From Buddleja alternifolia (taxonomy: Eukaryota; Streptophyta; Magnoliopsida; Lamiales; Scrophulariaceae): DNA of 64,000 nt. The stretch is from positions 27,394,057 to 27,458,056 of the forward strand of contig CM033402.1 of NCBI GenBank assembly GCA_019426215.1, in the 5' to 3' direction. The position numbers were made by a program, and so were the translations under genes. The notes beneath the pieces are model-generated. The model did not search any database, was not told the DNA's origin, and saw only the letters and a list, made by a program, of their open reading frames with translations. Below are positions 12,096 to 22,385 of the stretch, one piece after another (position 1 is the stretch's first letter; every line of letters starts with the position of its first letter).

Positions 12096-13819
12096 TGATA
12101 AGAGGCATTTTTACGTGTTTTTAAGCCCCTTTGCGTTTATGTTTTAGGTTCATTTATCGCTTGATTCTTGCCACATGTGCGTTTAATTCGTGCATTAAGT
12201 GATTTCAGGTCTTAAATGGATACAATCAAAGAACGGGATGAAAAACGACGTATAAAACAAGTTTAGGCCAAATTGCTACGCACCCCTATGCCCAAGCGCC
12301 TAAAAAACCCACGCCCAGGCGCCGAACAAGATGCAAATAACGTCAACATTCTGCTTACCACGCCTAGGCGCCATCCTGTCCACGCCCGGGCGCCGTATCT
12401 GCACCACTTTCCACGTTCGAGCGCTATTTCCGTATGTTTAGAGACCGAATTGGGTGAAGTTCCCTTCTACAATGTTGTAGAACTATGTGTTAGCTTCAAA
12501 TGAGGACTTGAATCATCCAAATCGGAGTTTCGTGGAGAAAGTTATGAATGAAATACGATTGCTGCACAGGACACATTGCATTTAATTTCAGCATTCTGTC
12601 AGCGGCGCCCAAGCGCCGTAATGCCCACGCCTAGGCGTGACTACACCTGAGTTTTGATTCTTTTCAGCCAAAAGATCATCATTTGATGGGGGAATGGAAC
12701 ATTTAAAGCCAAGAGGTCATCACATGTATGGAGGGGATGTCATAAGTATGTTTCTTAGTAGATCTACTTTATGGAATTTTATACTACTCACTTTAGAGTA
12801 GTGGAGGACACACTAGGGGAGACACACACTAGGGAGCCCAGAATTTCTGGTCTTCTTAAGGCATTTTCTTCACTTGGGGACCGATCATAAGAGGGAGGAG
12901 GAGGAGGAGCTGGCCACTACTCTTCACCTATCATCATTCATCACCATTCTTCATCACTTTTGGAGGGGAACAAAGAGAGAGGAGTTAAGGATTGAAGTTC
13001 AAAAGCAAGGATCCATCATCAATCAATTGAGGGAGTTTTAATTACTTGCATTTACATGTTTATTTCCATGAGTATGTATATGTTTGTATTAGATTTTCTT
13101 AAGGCCTTGATGAGAGGCTAATATTGTAGAACTAAGGCCATGTGAAAGCCAATTTATGAATCAATATATGTGAAGTGAATTTTCGTATTAATTCTCATAT
13201 TGCTTTGTGTGTTGATTTTGAGCTTTTATTACAATCATGTGCTTGATCACCATATGCTTGCTATCTTGCCTAGTCTAGTCATTCGAGAGAAGATAGATTA
13301 GGGTTCAATGGAATCAACTCATCATCCGAAACTAATGTGGAATTGTCCCTAGACATAGGTAAAGATTTTCGGGTGCGGTTAGCCGGATTTATCCGGGGAA
13401 ACTCTAGAACGTTAATGCGTGGTTATTGATTAGATTCTCGGATAGACATATTTAGAGAACCATCAATTAATCATAGGATTATTATGTGCCGAGACATCGG
13501 GTAATAATTATCTAAGGAATTTCCACCAAAGCAATAGGAGTCTAATAATTCGAAGAGTAGCTCATCTATATTGACGAGTAGATTCGGTTGTAGCATGTGC
13601 CTTAGTCATTTTATCATATGTGAGATTTAATCTATAGTTCGTTTCTTTTTGGTTCGTCACTTGCTTACTCGCTTTATTGCAATCTACTTTTGTCCATTTT
13701 CATTAATCATAAACTAAAATTTAAGTTTCCGTGGTTCGACAACCCGGACTTTTTGTCCACTTATTACTACATACGTCTAGTGCACTTGCTATCATAGAAT
13801 GTTAGCTTTTAGCGTGTCA
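12096..13819 (+). mobile_element. Solo LTR of an Athila-type Gypsy element inside Copia integrase
   Basis: The 1724-bp segment starts TGATAAGAGG and ends GCGTGTCA, flanked by a perfect TTGAG duplication (12091-12095 and 13820-13824). Its ends and much of its body match the LTRs at 37289-39226, 46181-48114 and 57326-58995 in the opposite orientation, so it is a solo LTR left by LTR-LTR recombination. It splits the integrase frame exactly between APRTPQ and QNGVVERR. It carries GC-rich palindromes of the GCCTAGGCGC type in an AT-rich context near 12290-12400 and 12600-12650. Confidence 0.95.
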
Positions 13820-13824
13820 TTGAG

Positions 13825-14287
13825 GTGTTCTAGGAGCAGAATACTCATGAAGTATTCCAAAATCTGTACAAAACTTCTCAACAAATTGGTTAGTAAATTC
13901 AGTTCCTCTATCGCTTCTAGTTCTCGTCACCTTTAGATCTTTTGGATTTTGCAGTTGACGGATTAGCGCTGTGAGCTTGACACTAGTTTCATCTTTGGTC
14001 GCTAGAAATTCTACCCATGTATAGCGAGAGAAATCATCAACTATAACTAGCGAGTACTTTTTACCACTAACACTCATGATTTGAATAGGACCAAACATGC
14101 AATAGTTCAAGAACTCTAGAAGTAGATAGACATGGTTTCTTCTTAAAAGATGATTTAACTTGTTTCCCATTTGACATGCATCACATAAGCGATTCTTTTG
14201 AAAGGAACCCTTAGGTAATCCCTCTACAAGATTTAGCGATATTAACTGAGAGATTGCCTTAAAGTTGAGGTGATTCATTTTTCTATG
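13825..14287 (-). pseudogene. pol: Copia pol: integrase N-terminal and core, first part
   Basis: The frame starts with the zinc-binding HRKMNHLNF..LCDACQMG (His-His-Cys-Cys) and continues into the integrase core with VIVDDFSRYTWVEFL (first catalytic Asp) and RSDRGTEFTNQF (second Asp). It stops at the solo LTR. At about 14285 the expected Trp before HRK is a TGA stop that separates it from the protease frame. The remainder of the core is at 12095 and below. Confidence 0.88.
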
Positions 14288-14722
14288 TCATAACCAACCC
14301 AGTTCATTTTGACTTTTAGCAACAAAGCATGTGGGATTGTTATCAAATGTAGAATCCCAATCCACTAAATACACATTATTTGTTCTTTTTCCTCTTAATT
14401 TAGTAGACTTAGTCTTAGCGTCGTTGACATAGCAGAAGTCGCTAGAAAATTTAACATCAAAGCCTTTATCACAAAATTGACTAATGCTCAACAAATTATG
14501 CTTAAGACTCTCAACATAATATACATCACTGATCATGATGTTCCCCCTATGCATGATACCTATACCTTTGGTTTTACCTTTGGAGTTATCACCGAATATA
14601 ACTTGAGGACCGTTGGTTGCACGATAGTTGATCAAGAGATCCTTTAAGCCAGTCATGTGCCTTGACGACCCACTATCGATGTACCAAACTAAAGTATCGG
14701 TGTTGGCTCTAGGTACCTGCAT
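14288..14722 (-). pseudogene. pol: Copia aspartic protease domain
   Basis: The frame has the retroviral-type protease motif WYIDSGSSRHMTG and downstream VYYVESLKHNLLSISQ, typical of Copia proteases that release gag and pol products. It is separated from gag by a stop at about 14736 and from integrase by a TGA at about 14285. The gag-side stop could be natural for this lineage, while the integrase-side one is a Trp-to-stop change. Confidence 0.85.
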
Positions 14723-14735
14723 TTAAAGGGCAGTT

Positions 14736-16951
14736 CTAATTCTTCTTAGGTACCCATGTTGTTTTGGGTCCTTCAACATTAGTAGCTTTGGTTTGAATTA
14801 AAACTTTCGGAACCCATATTTGCCTTGTCTTCATTACAGGAAGATTGGCCTTCTTGGGTTTCGGTTTATGTCGTGTGTGCTTTTTAGGTGTATAGTAATA
14901 TCCTTGATTATAATAGTAATCATAATCGTAATTGTAGTCATAATCATAATCATCATAGTATCGATAATATGATCTTGATTGTCTTAGATATTGACGCTGG
15001 TATTTCCTTGGTGCTGGCTTGGGTTGCACTTTTGGTGCTGAACGCTTAGCGCTTGATTCACAGTGTTCAGGCTTACCTTTAGCCTTTTGAGCGTTTGGAT
15101 GAACCCGTTTTTGTGAATCATTTGCTTTAGTCTTACCCTTGCCTGAGTCAGCTTTGGCTTTCTCATTTGGCCTCGTACCATTGTCGCTAGGTTCATTTAG
15201 CGTTTGGCTTTGTGAACTTTCCTTAACAAAGGTAACACCCTTTCCTTTGTTGTTTGCCGTAACATTAGATTTATTAGGTTGTTTACCGAATTTATTGCAT
15301 TCTAAACCGGTCTTTTCACCAAATAATCTAGTTACTTCAGTCACATTATCCAACTTTCTAGAAGCTTTTGATAATGATGAGATGAGCTGCTCTGATTTAG
15401 CAAGTCTAGTGATCAGATCAGCTTCTCTCTTGACTATTATATCAAGATTGCTTTTCAATTGAATAATCTCACTTTCAAGTGATTGGTTCTTCTCAATGCA
15501 TTGTTGTTGAACTTTCAACTCTGCTTTGAGCGTTACTTTATCTCTTGTGAATGATGAGATAATAGCGAGATCATTTTGATATATTTTGGCGGCCTCTTGA
15601 CAATCTTTATAGTATTCATTAACTTTGTCAAGTAATTCATTATAAGAAAGAGGATGAGATAATTCATTGGTTACCTCTGCTAGCGATTTATCAGACGCTT
15701 CATCATCTCTTGCCATGAGACAGATCAACGCTGAATCGCTTGTAGGCTCATCATCACTGCTTTCATCTGATGATTCCAAATCCTCTTCAGGTGCGGGAAA
15801 TGGTTCGGATTCCGCTAGCAAACCTTGTTGGCGAAGGTTGCTCCTGAATTGGTTTCTATCCACATAGTCTTGCCTTGTGGGCTTAGACACATTTGGATAA
15901 GGGCAATTTACCTGGTAGTGCCCTGATTTCCTGCAATTATAACACAGATTAGTTTTCATTTTCTGTTCAGTGGATAATCGCTTTGATCCAACTGGCGCTG
16001 AGAGATTCTGAGTAGGCGATGGAGGCGCTTGATATGGAACTGGCGCTACTGGTTGAGGTGCGGAGTACACTGGCGCTTGATACTGAGGTGCTGGTGCTGG
16101 GGGAGGAGTTTGAAATGAAGTTTGTCCAATAGGATTTCTCTTTTCATATCTTAGAAATTTCTTAAATTTCTTGACTAATAAGGCCATTTCCTTTTCTTCA
16201 TTTGATTCCAGTAGTTTAACCTCACTAACCGCTTTACCCTTATTTTTGGTGGTAGCGATTAAAGCTCCTGATTCAGTCGCTGAAGTTGTTGTGTCGCTGA
16301 CTTCACCTAACTCGAATTCGAATGCCTTTAACTCTGAAAACACATGTTCTGGACTAAGAGTCTCCAAATGTTGTGATTCTCTCATCGCAACAGTCTTAAT
16401 CAAATATTTACTTGGAAGACTTCTGATAATCTTATTGACCATTTCCTTATTGGTCAATTCTTTATCTAATGACGCTAACTCGGTAATGAGCAAAGTGAAT
16501 CTTGCGTCCAATTGTTCTAGCGTCTCATTGGGCTGCATTTTGAAATGCTCGAATCTTTGCATGGCTATGGAGAGCTTGTTCTCCTTCATTTGTGCTGAAC
16601 CTTCGCACACAATGGCCAATTTATCTCATATTTCTTTGGAAGTCTTACATTGCTTGATCTTGTTGAACAATGCATTGTTATCTCCTAACGCTGAGTAAAG
16701 TACACTTCATCCAACATTATCCAGATTAGCTCTTTTTTTATCCTCTGGCGTCCATTCTAACTTAGGTTTCTCGACATAACCATCTGGAGTAGCCTCGGTC
16801 GCTCCAGGGGCTCGAGTTATAATTTTCATAATCTGAATGGGGCCATCTGTAATCACATTTCATTATCGCACGAATATAGATATGCGAATGCTCTAAGTTT
16901 CCAAGAATCATAGTTTGATTCTACCAACTTAGGCATTTTGTTAAAAGCCAT
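14736..16951 (-). pseudogene. gag: Copia gag with CCHC zinc knuckle
   Basis: The original start is most likely the ATG at 16951 (MAFNKMPKLVESNYDSWK), which fits the N-terminus of SIRE-type gag. The first 110 codons contain several stops and frame changes. From 16619 the frame is open for 627 codons: the UBN2-like gag segment (KLSIAMQRFEHFKMQPNETL), a Pro/Gln-rich linker, one zinc knuckle CYNCRKSGHYQVNC, a long acidic and coiled-coil region, a Lys-rich part, then a striking Tyr/Asp repeat (DDYDYDYNYDYDYYYNQG) before the end. Gag would form the virus-like particle in the cytoplasm. It is not functional because of the N-terminal stops. Confidence 0.85.
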
Positions 16952-17049
16952 AATAAGATGTTTTAAAGAGAGATTTTAAAGCGACTAAGTTTTCAAAAGA
17001 ATGGATCTGAACAAGCAGTTATGCTCGAAAATGCTTAGGTTTCTAATTC

Positions 17050-17065
17050 AACCACTCTGATACCA
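17050..17065 (-). other. Copia primer binding site (initiator tRNA-Met)
   Basis: The minus strand reads TGGTATCAGAGTGGTT two bases after the 5' LTR. The first 11 bases are the usual complement to the 3' end of plant initiator tRNA-Met, the primer used by most plant Copia elements. Confidence 0.9.
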
Positions 17066-17067
17066 CT

Positions 17068-18585
17068 TGGTGGTCCCAAGTGGTATACGAAAGGGTCTAG
17101 AAGGGGAGATTGAATAGACCCTGAAGCCTTTTTTGACTTCAAAAATTTCGTATCACTTTAAAGGTTTGAACGCTTGGATAGCTGAGCGCTTTGGTCAGAC
17201 GCTTCAGAAAAGTTAACTTAGACTTAGTGATTTTAGCAGTTTACCAAAGTAGGGCAATGCTTAGATCGCTTAATCAAGGTTAGCATAGCGGAAATGAGTT
17301 TTAGCGTTCTTTTAGTTAATTTAATTGCTTTGCACTTTAACTTGTCTCTTTCAAAGATAAATGATGTAATAATAATAATGATAAGACAGTAAAGATAAAT
17401 AACACAAGATGTATAAGGTTCACTAGGTGGTCTAATCCCAGCTACGTCCTTCTTCTCCTTTTTCACTTGGAGGAATTTACTAGAATGATTTTCGAAGAAT
17501 CACACAAAATCTTCTACACGATAGTAAAGGGTGAAAATGATCTTGGGCTCCTTGATCACACAGACTTCAGCACTAATGAAGATCGTCTTCTTCAAACTTC
17601 TCTCACTCAGAAATACTGCCTGAAAGGGTTCAACAACTTTTCTCACTCAGATGAAAGGTTGAGGTTTGTCACTAGGGTTTTGTTTGTTTTTGAAAAGATC
17701 AAACAACTTGGAATATCTCTGTTGGAATTTGGGTTTCTTCTTTGGAAGATGTTTGAGATATTTGTGACTGTCTGGAATGTGGATAAAAAGCTTGAGATAT
17801 TTGGCTATGGAGTTTCTAAGCTTTTTCCCAGAAAATGTACGCAAAATTTTTGGCCATAATTTCTCTTGTCGTACGTATCTTCTTGTGTTATGTCTTGTTG
17901 TTTAGGGTTTTCTGGGGTAAGGCATTTATAGGCAGTTTCTTGGGATCTGTCTGTTGGACACATGTAGGAGCGTGCCTTTCACGCAGCACGTGAGTTTACC
18001 TAAAGTCTGACATTCCTGAAAATTCGCTGAAGCCGATTGGACGGGAGCAGCTGAAACTTTGAATTTGCTGACAGTCTGGTCAAAAGATGGCTTGTCCAAA
18101 AGTCACATTAGCTTATCACATTTAATGCTCTTATCAGGCATTTAATGCATTTTGAATTTAATTCCCGTTGGAAATAAATGCCCGTTGAATGGTTGCATTT
18201 AAGTCCTTCATGACTTGAGGATTTATTTCAGGTGAATCTGATATCGGTCGCTTAAGTGCTTTGAGCGCTTGATTCATAAATCCTGAAATGATGTCCTTTA
18301 GCGTTTGACGGACGCTAAGTAACAAATCTTCATCTCTGGTTGACTTCAGACGCTGATCTTCAACCGCTTCTCTAATAGACTCACCTAGAATTCTATTAGC
18401 GACTCAGTATCTAATTCTTAGTCTAAAATCTACAAAGATAAAAATTACAAGCCTATAATAATTACAAACTTTCAAACGCTTATACATCAATCTATGAAAA
18501 ACGGAAACTTACGTTGTATTTTTGGGGTCTAACATTAAATCCTATCTTGTCATCATCAAAACATCTAACATGAAATTTTCTAACA
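17068..18585 (-). repeat. Copia 5' LTR (right in this orientation)
   Basis: This 1518-bp copy matches 2745-4262 end to end, followed by the TAATT target duplication. Substitutions are scattered and densest in the first 300 bp. As the 5' LTR it should hold the element's promoter on the minus strand; a specific TATA box was not assigned. Confidence 0.95.
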
Positions 18586-18686
18586 TAATTAATAGCTAGT
18601 CATTAATAAATTATAACAATTTGTTTGAGGTTACTAAATATACTTTGGTGTGTAAGATTCATGTTTTATTTTCTTTGCTTAAACAG

Positions 18687-20940
18687 TCTCTAGGACCATC
18701 CAGATCATCTGGAAACCAGAAATCAGGGACGTCGAAGCAGTCAGCTGTCAAAGGAAAAAGGCCAGTGGCCAAGCCTGCACGTGAAGGTGACAGATGTGCA
18801 GACCTTCAACTAGATGGACTCCCTCATGACCTAGTATTTCTGGGAAAGTACACGAAGATGATGTCTATTAGTGCCCAGATCACTATAGACATCGAGGAAC
18901 CCATTATGAATTTTGCATTCCCAGAGTATATTGGAAAGGAGGAGATCTTTCACCTTCTGCTTCAAAAAGAGATAGGAGTCTCTATCATTACGGGGTACAT
19001 AGAGTAAGTTTTTTAATTATTTTATTGCATCTGAACTACAATTATTTTCGTTATTCGAAATTCATTTTTTATGCTCAATTTAGGTGTTTGTGGGATAACT
19101 ACGTAATCCCCGAAGGGAAAGAAGCAAGTTTCGGGTTCCTTAACCCACATTCCATATCTGCGGGAACAAGCCCGCAAATTCAACAAGTGCAGTACATAGC
19201 ACATGCTATGATACAGCGTGCACAAACGAATAAGTTATTTCTTGCACCTTACAACATCGGGTGAGCTACTAAAGACTCAACTTTAATTTGTAAAACTAGC
19301 TACGCAAACCAAAAACAAGTATTTTGAACTTATCTTTTGAATGTTTTGTAGGGGACATTAGTTGTTGCTTGCAATTGATCCATTTCAAGAGATCGTTTAC
19401 TATCTGGATTCTGTGCATGGTGAGCCGCAATACCGAGATGATATGATACAAAAAATCAATCAGTAAGTTTTTCCTTCAATCAATGTATCTATTATATTTA
19501 ATATTTTTTTAAACTGTATTTATTTCACATAATTCCTTGTTTTTTATATTTTTTTATAGGGCTGTGCAGATATTCCGTGCAGATCGCAACAACCAATCCA
19601 AGAAATCCAAAACCTCGGCCTGTAAATGGTTTAACATAAAGGTTAGTGTTTTCTAGTTTCATGAGATTATATATTCGTATAGAAGTTAGTGTTCTAATAC
19701 AACGTAACTTTGATTACTTTTGTAGTGCCCCCGGCAGACCAACGAGGTGGATTGTGGCTACTTCTTTATGAGATTCATGAAAGAGATTATTAGCCACGGA
19801 CAATCTATAATCCCAACAGCGGTATGCATAATCCTAATATATACTTAATTCTATTCCTTTTGAAATTATAAACCTTTGGTACGTAATTGAAACGTCATTT
19901 CAGTTTGCAATTAATCTTAGGACTGTCAATTGAGTTGGGCCTGTCCGAAGCCCGATTGCTCGACCTGCTGATTTATAAGCCGAGCTCAGTTAAATGTGAG
20001 CCGAGTTGAGCTTGAGCTTTAAATTGGGCCCGATAAATTTGTGAGTCGAGCTTGAGGTTAACATGGCTCAGCCCGAAATAAGCCCGACCCGATTAAAAAA
20101 TATAAATGTACATTAGACATTTATAATACATTTTATATTAGATATTTAAAATATCACATTATCCAGTAATTTTATATTTTTGCCTTGAATACAAAGGTAA
20201 TGATAACACCATAGCACATATCCTTCATATAAGCTGACAAGTTTAGCCCTCTTATTACCCTTCTCTACTTCAAACTCTTTCCTCCCAGGTCCGAGAAAAC
20301 CCTAATCCCTTGCAACTGTTGGCGATTTTATATTCTTTTATATGTTGAAAGTCTGTACCACTGAAAATCAACTACTGTTTGGAAATTAGGTTCTTATAGT
20401 TCATGCTTCTCAAAAGGTTTTTTTTCCTATTTTTTTAAGAATAATTTGTTAAAAAGAAGAAATGAGAAAGGGCTACAGTAGCGATTTAAATATAGTAATT
20501 ACTCCTGATTATAGAGTTTTTCTATGGTGATGAAATTATAGCCGAAATCTTTTTTTATTTTTGCAAATTTATCTAGACAGATTTTTTATCTCATTAATTA
20601 TGCGAACTTAAAACTCCGTTTGTATATCATTGAAGTAAAGAAAATTGCCAATTAGAGCCGGCCCGAAACAAGCCCAAAGCTCGTAAAAATATGTGAGCCA
20701 AGTTTGGACCGTGCGAAAAAGAAATAAAATGGGCTGAGTTTGAGCCTATGGTTATTAGCCCCAATGCTATTTGAGCTTGAGCGAGCTGAAGCTCGGCTTA
20801 TAAAGCCCGATTGACAGGCCTAATTAATCTCTATATATATCTTGCAGTACTTTCATGATTCTCAATCCTTCTATACTCAAGAGCAAATTGATGAAGTACG
20901 TTGCGAAGTGGCACGTTACATTTTCTTAGCAGCTCCTTAG
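18687..20940 (+). pseudogene. CACTA second gene, C-terminal half: Ulp1-type cysteine protease
   Basis: Six exons follow: 18687-19003, 19084-19260, 19352-19462, 19560-19641, 19726-19821 and 20848-20940, ending with TAG. The protein resembles the Ulp1/SENP (C48) deSUMOylase-like domain common in plant CACTA and MULE elements. The catalytic elements can be seen: His in a GGH segment (exon 3), Asp in IVYYLDSVHG, and Cys in TNEVDCGYFFMRF. The codon after the His, normally Trp in this family, is TAG, so the protease is truncated. The last intron contains a hAT element (19918-20822). The Copia element 2745-18585 sits in the intron between exon 2734 and exon 18687, so the two halves were one gene. 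Confidence 0.82.
19918..20822. mobile_element. Non-autonomous hAT-type element
   Basis: The 905-bp element has imperfect terminal inverted repeats (TAGGACTGTCAATTG at the left, the complement of TAGGCCTGTCAATCG at the right) and a perfect 8-bp duplication ATTAATCT (19910-19917 and 20823-20830). Eight-bp duplications are the hAT signature. No transposase frame is present. It sits in the last intron of the CACTA Ulp1 gene and leaves the splice sites intact. Confidence 0.9.
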
Positions 20941-21229
20941 AAATTAGGTAATGTAGTTTTTGTACATTGTGACTTGTTGTAAATTGTGATTTCATTTATT
21001 GTATTTAAATTGTCATTAGTAATTTAATTAGTTGATTGTAAATTTTGTTGGAGATTATAATATTTTATTGTTGGAGGAAAGAGATGGTAATATTGAAGTT
21101 TGGGGTGGTGGTTGTTTATGTTGAATATGTTTTGCTGTTATTTGAAATTTGTTGGTTGGTTTATTGAATATTACTGTACAGGAATATTATCATAATAGTG
21201 TGATCAATATAAAAAAAATAGAAAAAAAA

Positions 21230-21520
21230 AATTTGACACTTCCGAACCGCTGTCATAGTAATTTTAATTTTTTTTAAAACCTACCTATGACAGTGGTTTT
21301 TAGGGAACCGCTGTCATAGGGTTCGAATTATTTTATTTTTATTTTTTTAAAATCTATGACAACGGTTCCCTAAAAACCGCTGTCATAGGGTGACCTATTA
21401 CAGCGGTTTTTAACCACTGTAATAGGTCCATACCATATAACAGTGGTACCTATGACATCGGTTAAAACCGCTGTAATAGGCCCAAAAAAATCTCCGTCAT
21501 AGGTCATTTCTGTAATAGTG
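21230..21520. repeat. CACTA subterminal repeat array and right terminus
   Basis: Variants of the word CCGCTGTCATAGG and its complement occur about ten times in both orientations (for example near 21247, 21310, 21378 and 21470), with a CCGCTGTAATAGG variant. Subterminal repeats of this kind are the known binding sites for TNPA-type proteins in CACTA elements. The array ends in the terminal inverted repeat at 21502-21520. Confidence 0.85.
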
Positions 21521-21525
21521 TTTAC

Positions 21526-22385
21526 AGTTTAGGGTTTAGGGATTAGGGTTTAGGGTTAATGGTTTAGAATAGAAAATGAATATATTATTTAGAATAGAAA
21601 ATGAATATATTATTATTATTCATCATAATGAACTAAGTCGGATGGTTTTATATTAAACATTACTTAAGTAGTTATAGATCATCACAATTGTAACTACTAA
21701 TGTATATATTACAATGTTGAGCTACTAATGCCTCTAGAGAAAGAATCATCACATAAAAAATACCAAAAACACAATACAAAACAATTGTTTAGAAAGTTGA
21801 TGGATCTTTCACACGTTTTTTATGGTTTTTCCCTTTTTCTCCACCAGATTGATATTGTAGTTTCCAAATCGCTCCACGCTTTTCTACGCAAGGAGGGTTT
21901 AGGGTTTAGGGTTAATGGTTTAGATTAGAAGATGAATATATTATTTAGAATAGAAAATGAATATATTATTATTATCCATCATAATGAATTATGTCGGATG
22001 GTTTTATATTAAACATTACTTAAGTAGTTATAGTTCATCACAATCCATAAATTGAAATTATTAAAATTACATATGTAGCAATATCCTTTAGATAAATATG
22101 TTGTATATGTACACATTGACACATGATATATATATATATATATATATATTGGGAAACACAAATGTCAATCAAAACAATTGTAACTACTAATGTATATATT
22201 ACAATGTTGAGCTACTAATGTCTCTAGAGAAAGAATCATCACATAAAAAATACAAAATACACAATACAAAACAATTGTTTAGAAGGTTGATGGATCTTTC
22301 ACACTTTTTTTGTGGCTTTTCCCTATTTCTCCATCAGATTGATATCGTAGTTTCCGAATCGCTCCACACTTTTCTACGCAAGGAG
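21526..22385. repeat. Tandem duplication with telomere-like TTTAGGG tracts
   Basis: Two copies of a unit lie head to tail: 21541-21897 (357 bp) and 21898-22385. Each starts with TTTAGGG-type repeats (GTTTAGGGTTTAGGG and variants) followed by the same AT-rich sequence and the same 3' part ending TTTTCTACGCAAGGAGG. Copy 2 is about 133 bp longer, because it keeps a block with a (TA)n run near 22120-22150 that copy 1 lacks. The TTTAGGG word is the plant telomere repeat. The tracts are short and degenerate, so they are interstitial and not a chromosome end. The tract begins only a few bases after the CACTA terminus. Confidence 0.8.

Larger units (their letters stand above)
2745..18585 (-). mobile_element. 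Full-length Ty1/Copia LTR retrotransposon, SIRE-like, with env-position ORFs
   Basis: Two LTRs of exactly 1518 bp (2745-4262 and 17068-18585) begin TGGTGG and end TAACA, and are flanked by a perfect 5-bp duplication TAATT (2740-2744 and 18586-18590). Transcription is on the minus strand. The order 5'LTR-PBS-gag-protease-integrase-RT-RNase H-extra ORFs-PPT-3'LTR is the Copia order. The long gag with a CCHC knuckle, the extra 5 kb after pol and the initiator-Met PBS fit the SIRE lineage (inference). Removing the nested solo LTR leaves about 14.1 kb. The LTRs differ by a few percent by eye, so the insertion is fairly recent, but gag, pol and the extra ORFs all have stops. Confidence 0.92.
1..21520 (+). 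mobile_element. CACTA (En/Spm-type) DNA transposon, left part outside the window
   Basis: Two adjacent + strand genes typical of plant CACTA elements are visible: the end of a TNP2-like transposase (to 574) and a second gene with plant transposase, DUF8039-like and Ulp1-like parts (928-20940). The right end is the terminal motif CACTATTACAGAAATGACC, read on the minus strand at 21502-21520, preceded by about 290 bp of inverted and direct subterminal repeats. The next three bases, TTT, would be one half of the 3-bp duplication; the other half lies outside the window. Without the nested Copia and hAT insertions about 4.8 kb of CACTA sequence remains. Both genes carry stops or frameshifts, so the copy is defective. 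Confidence 0.88.

Noticed and set aside
12096..12110. Using the ATG at 12108 (MPLIT) as the start of Copia pol
   Set aside because: Those codons belong to the inserted solo LTR. The original integrase continues from 13825 upward.
21526..21927. A true chromosome end (telomere)
   Set aside because: Only a few TTTAGGG units, degenerate and internal, with genes and transposons on both sides.
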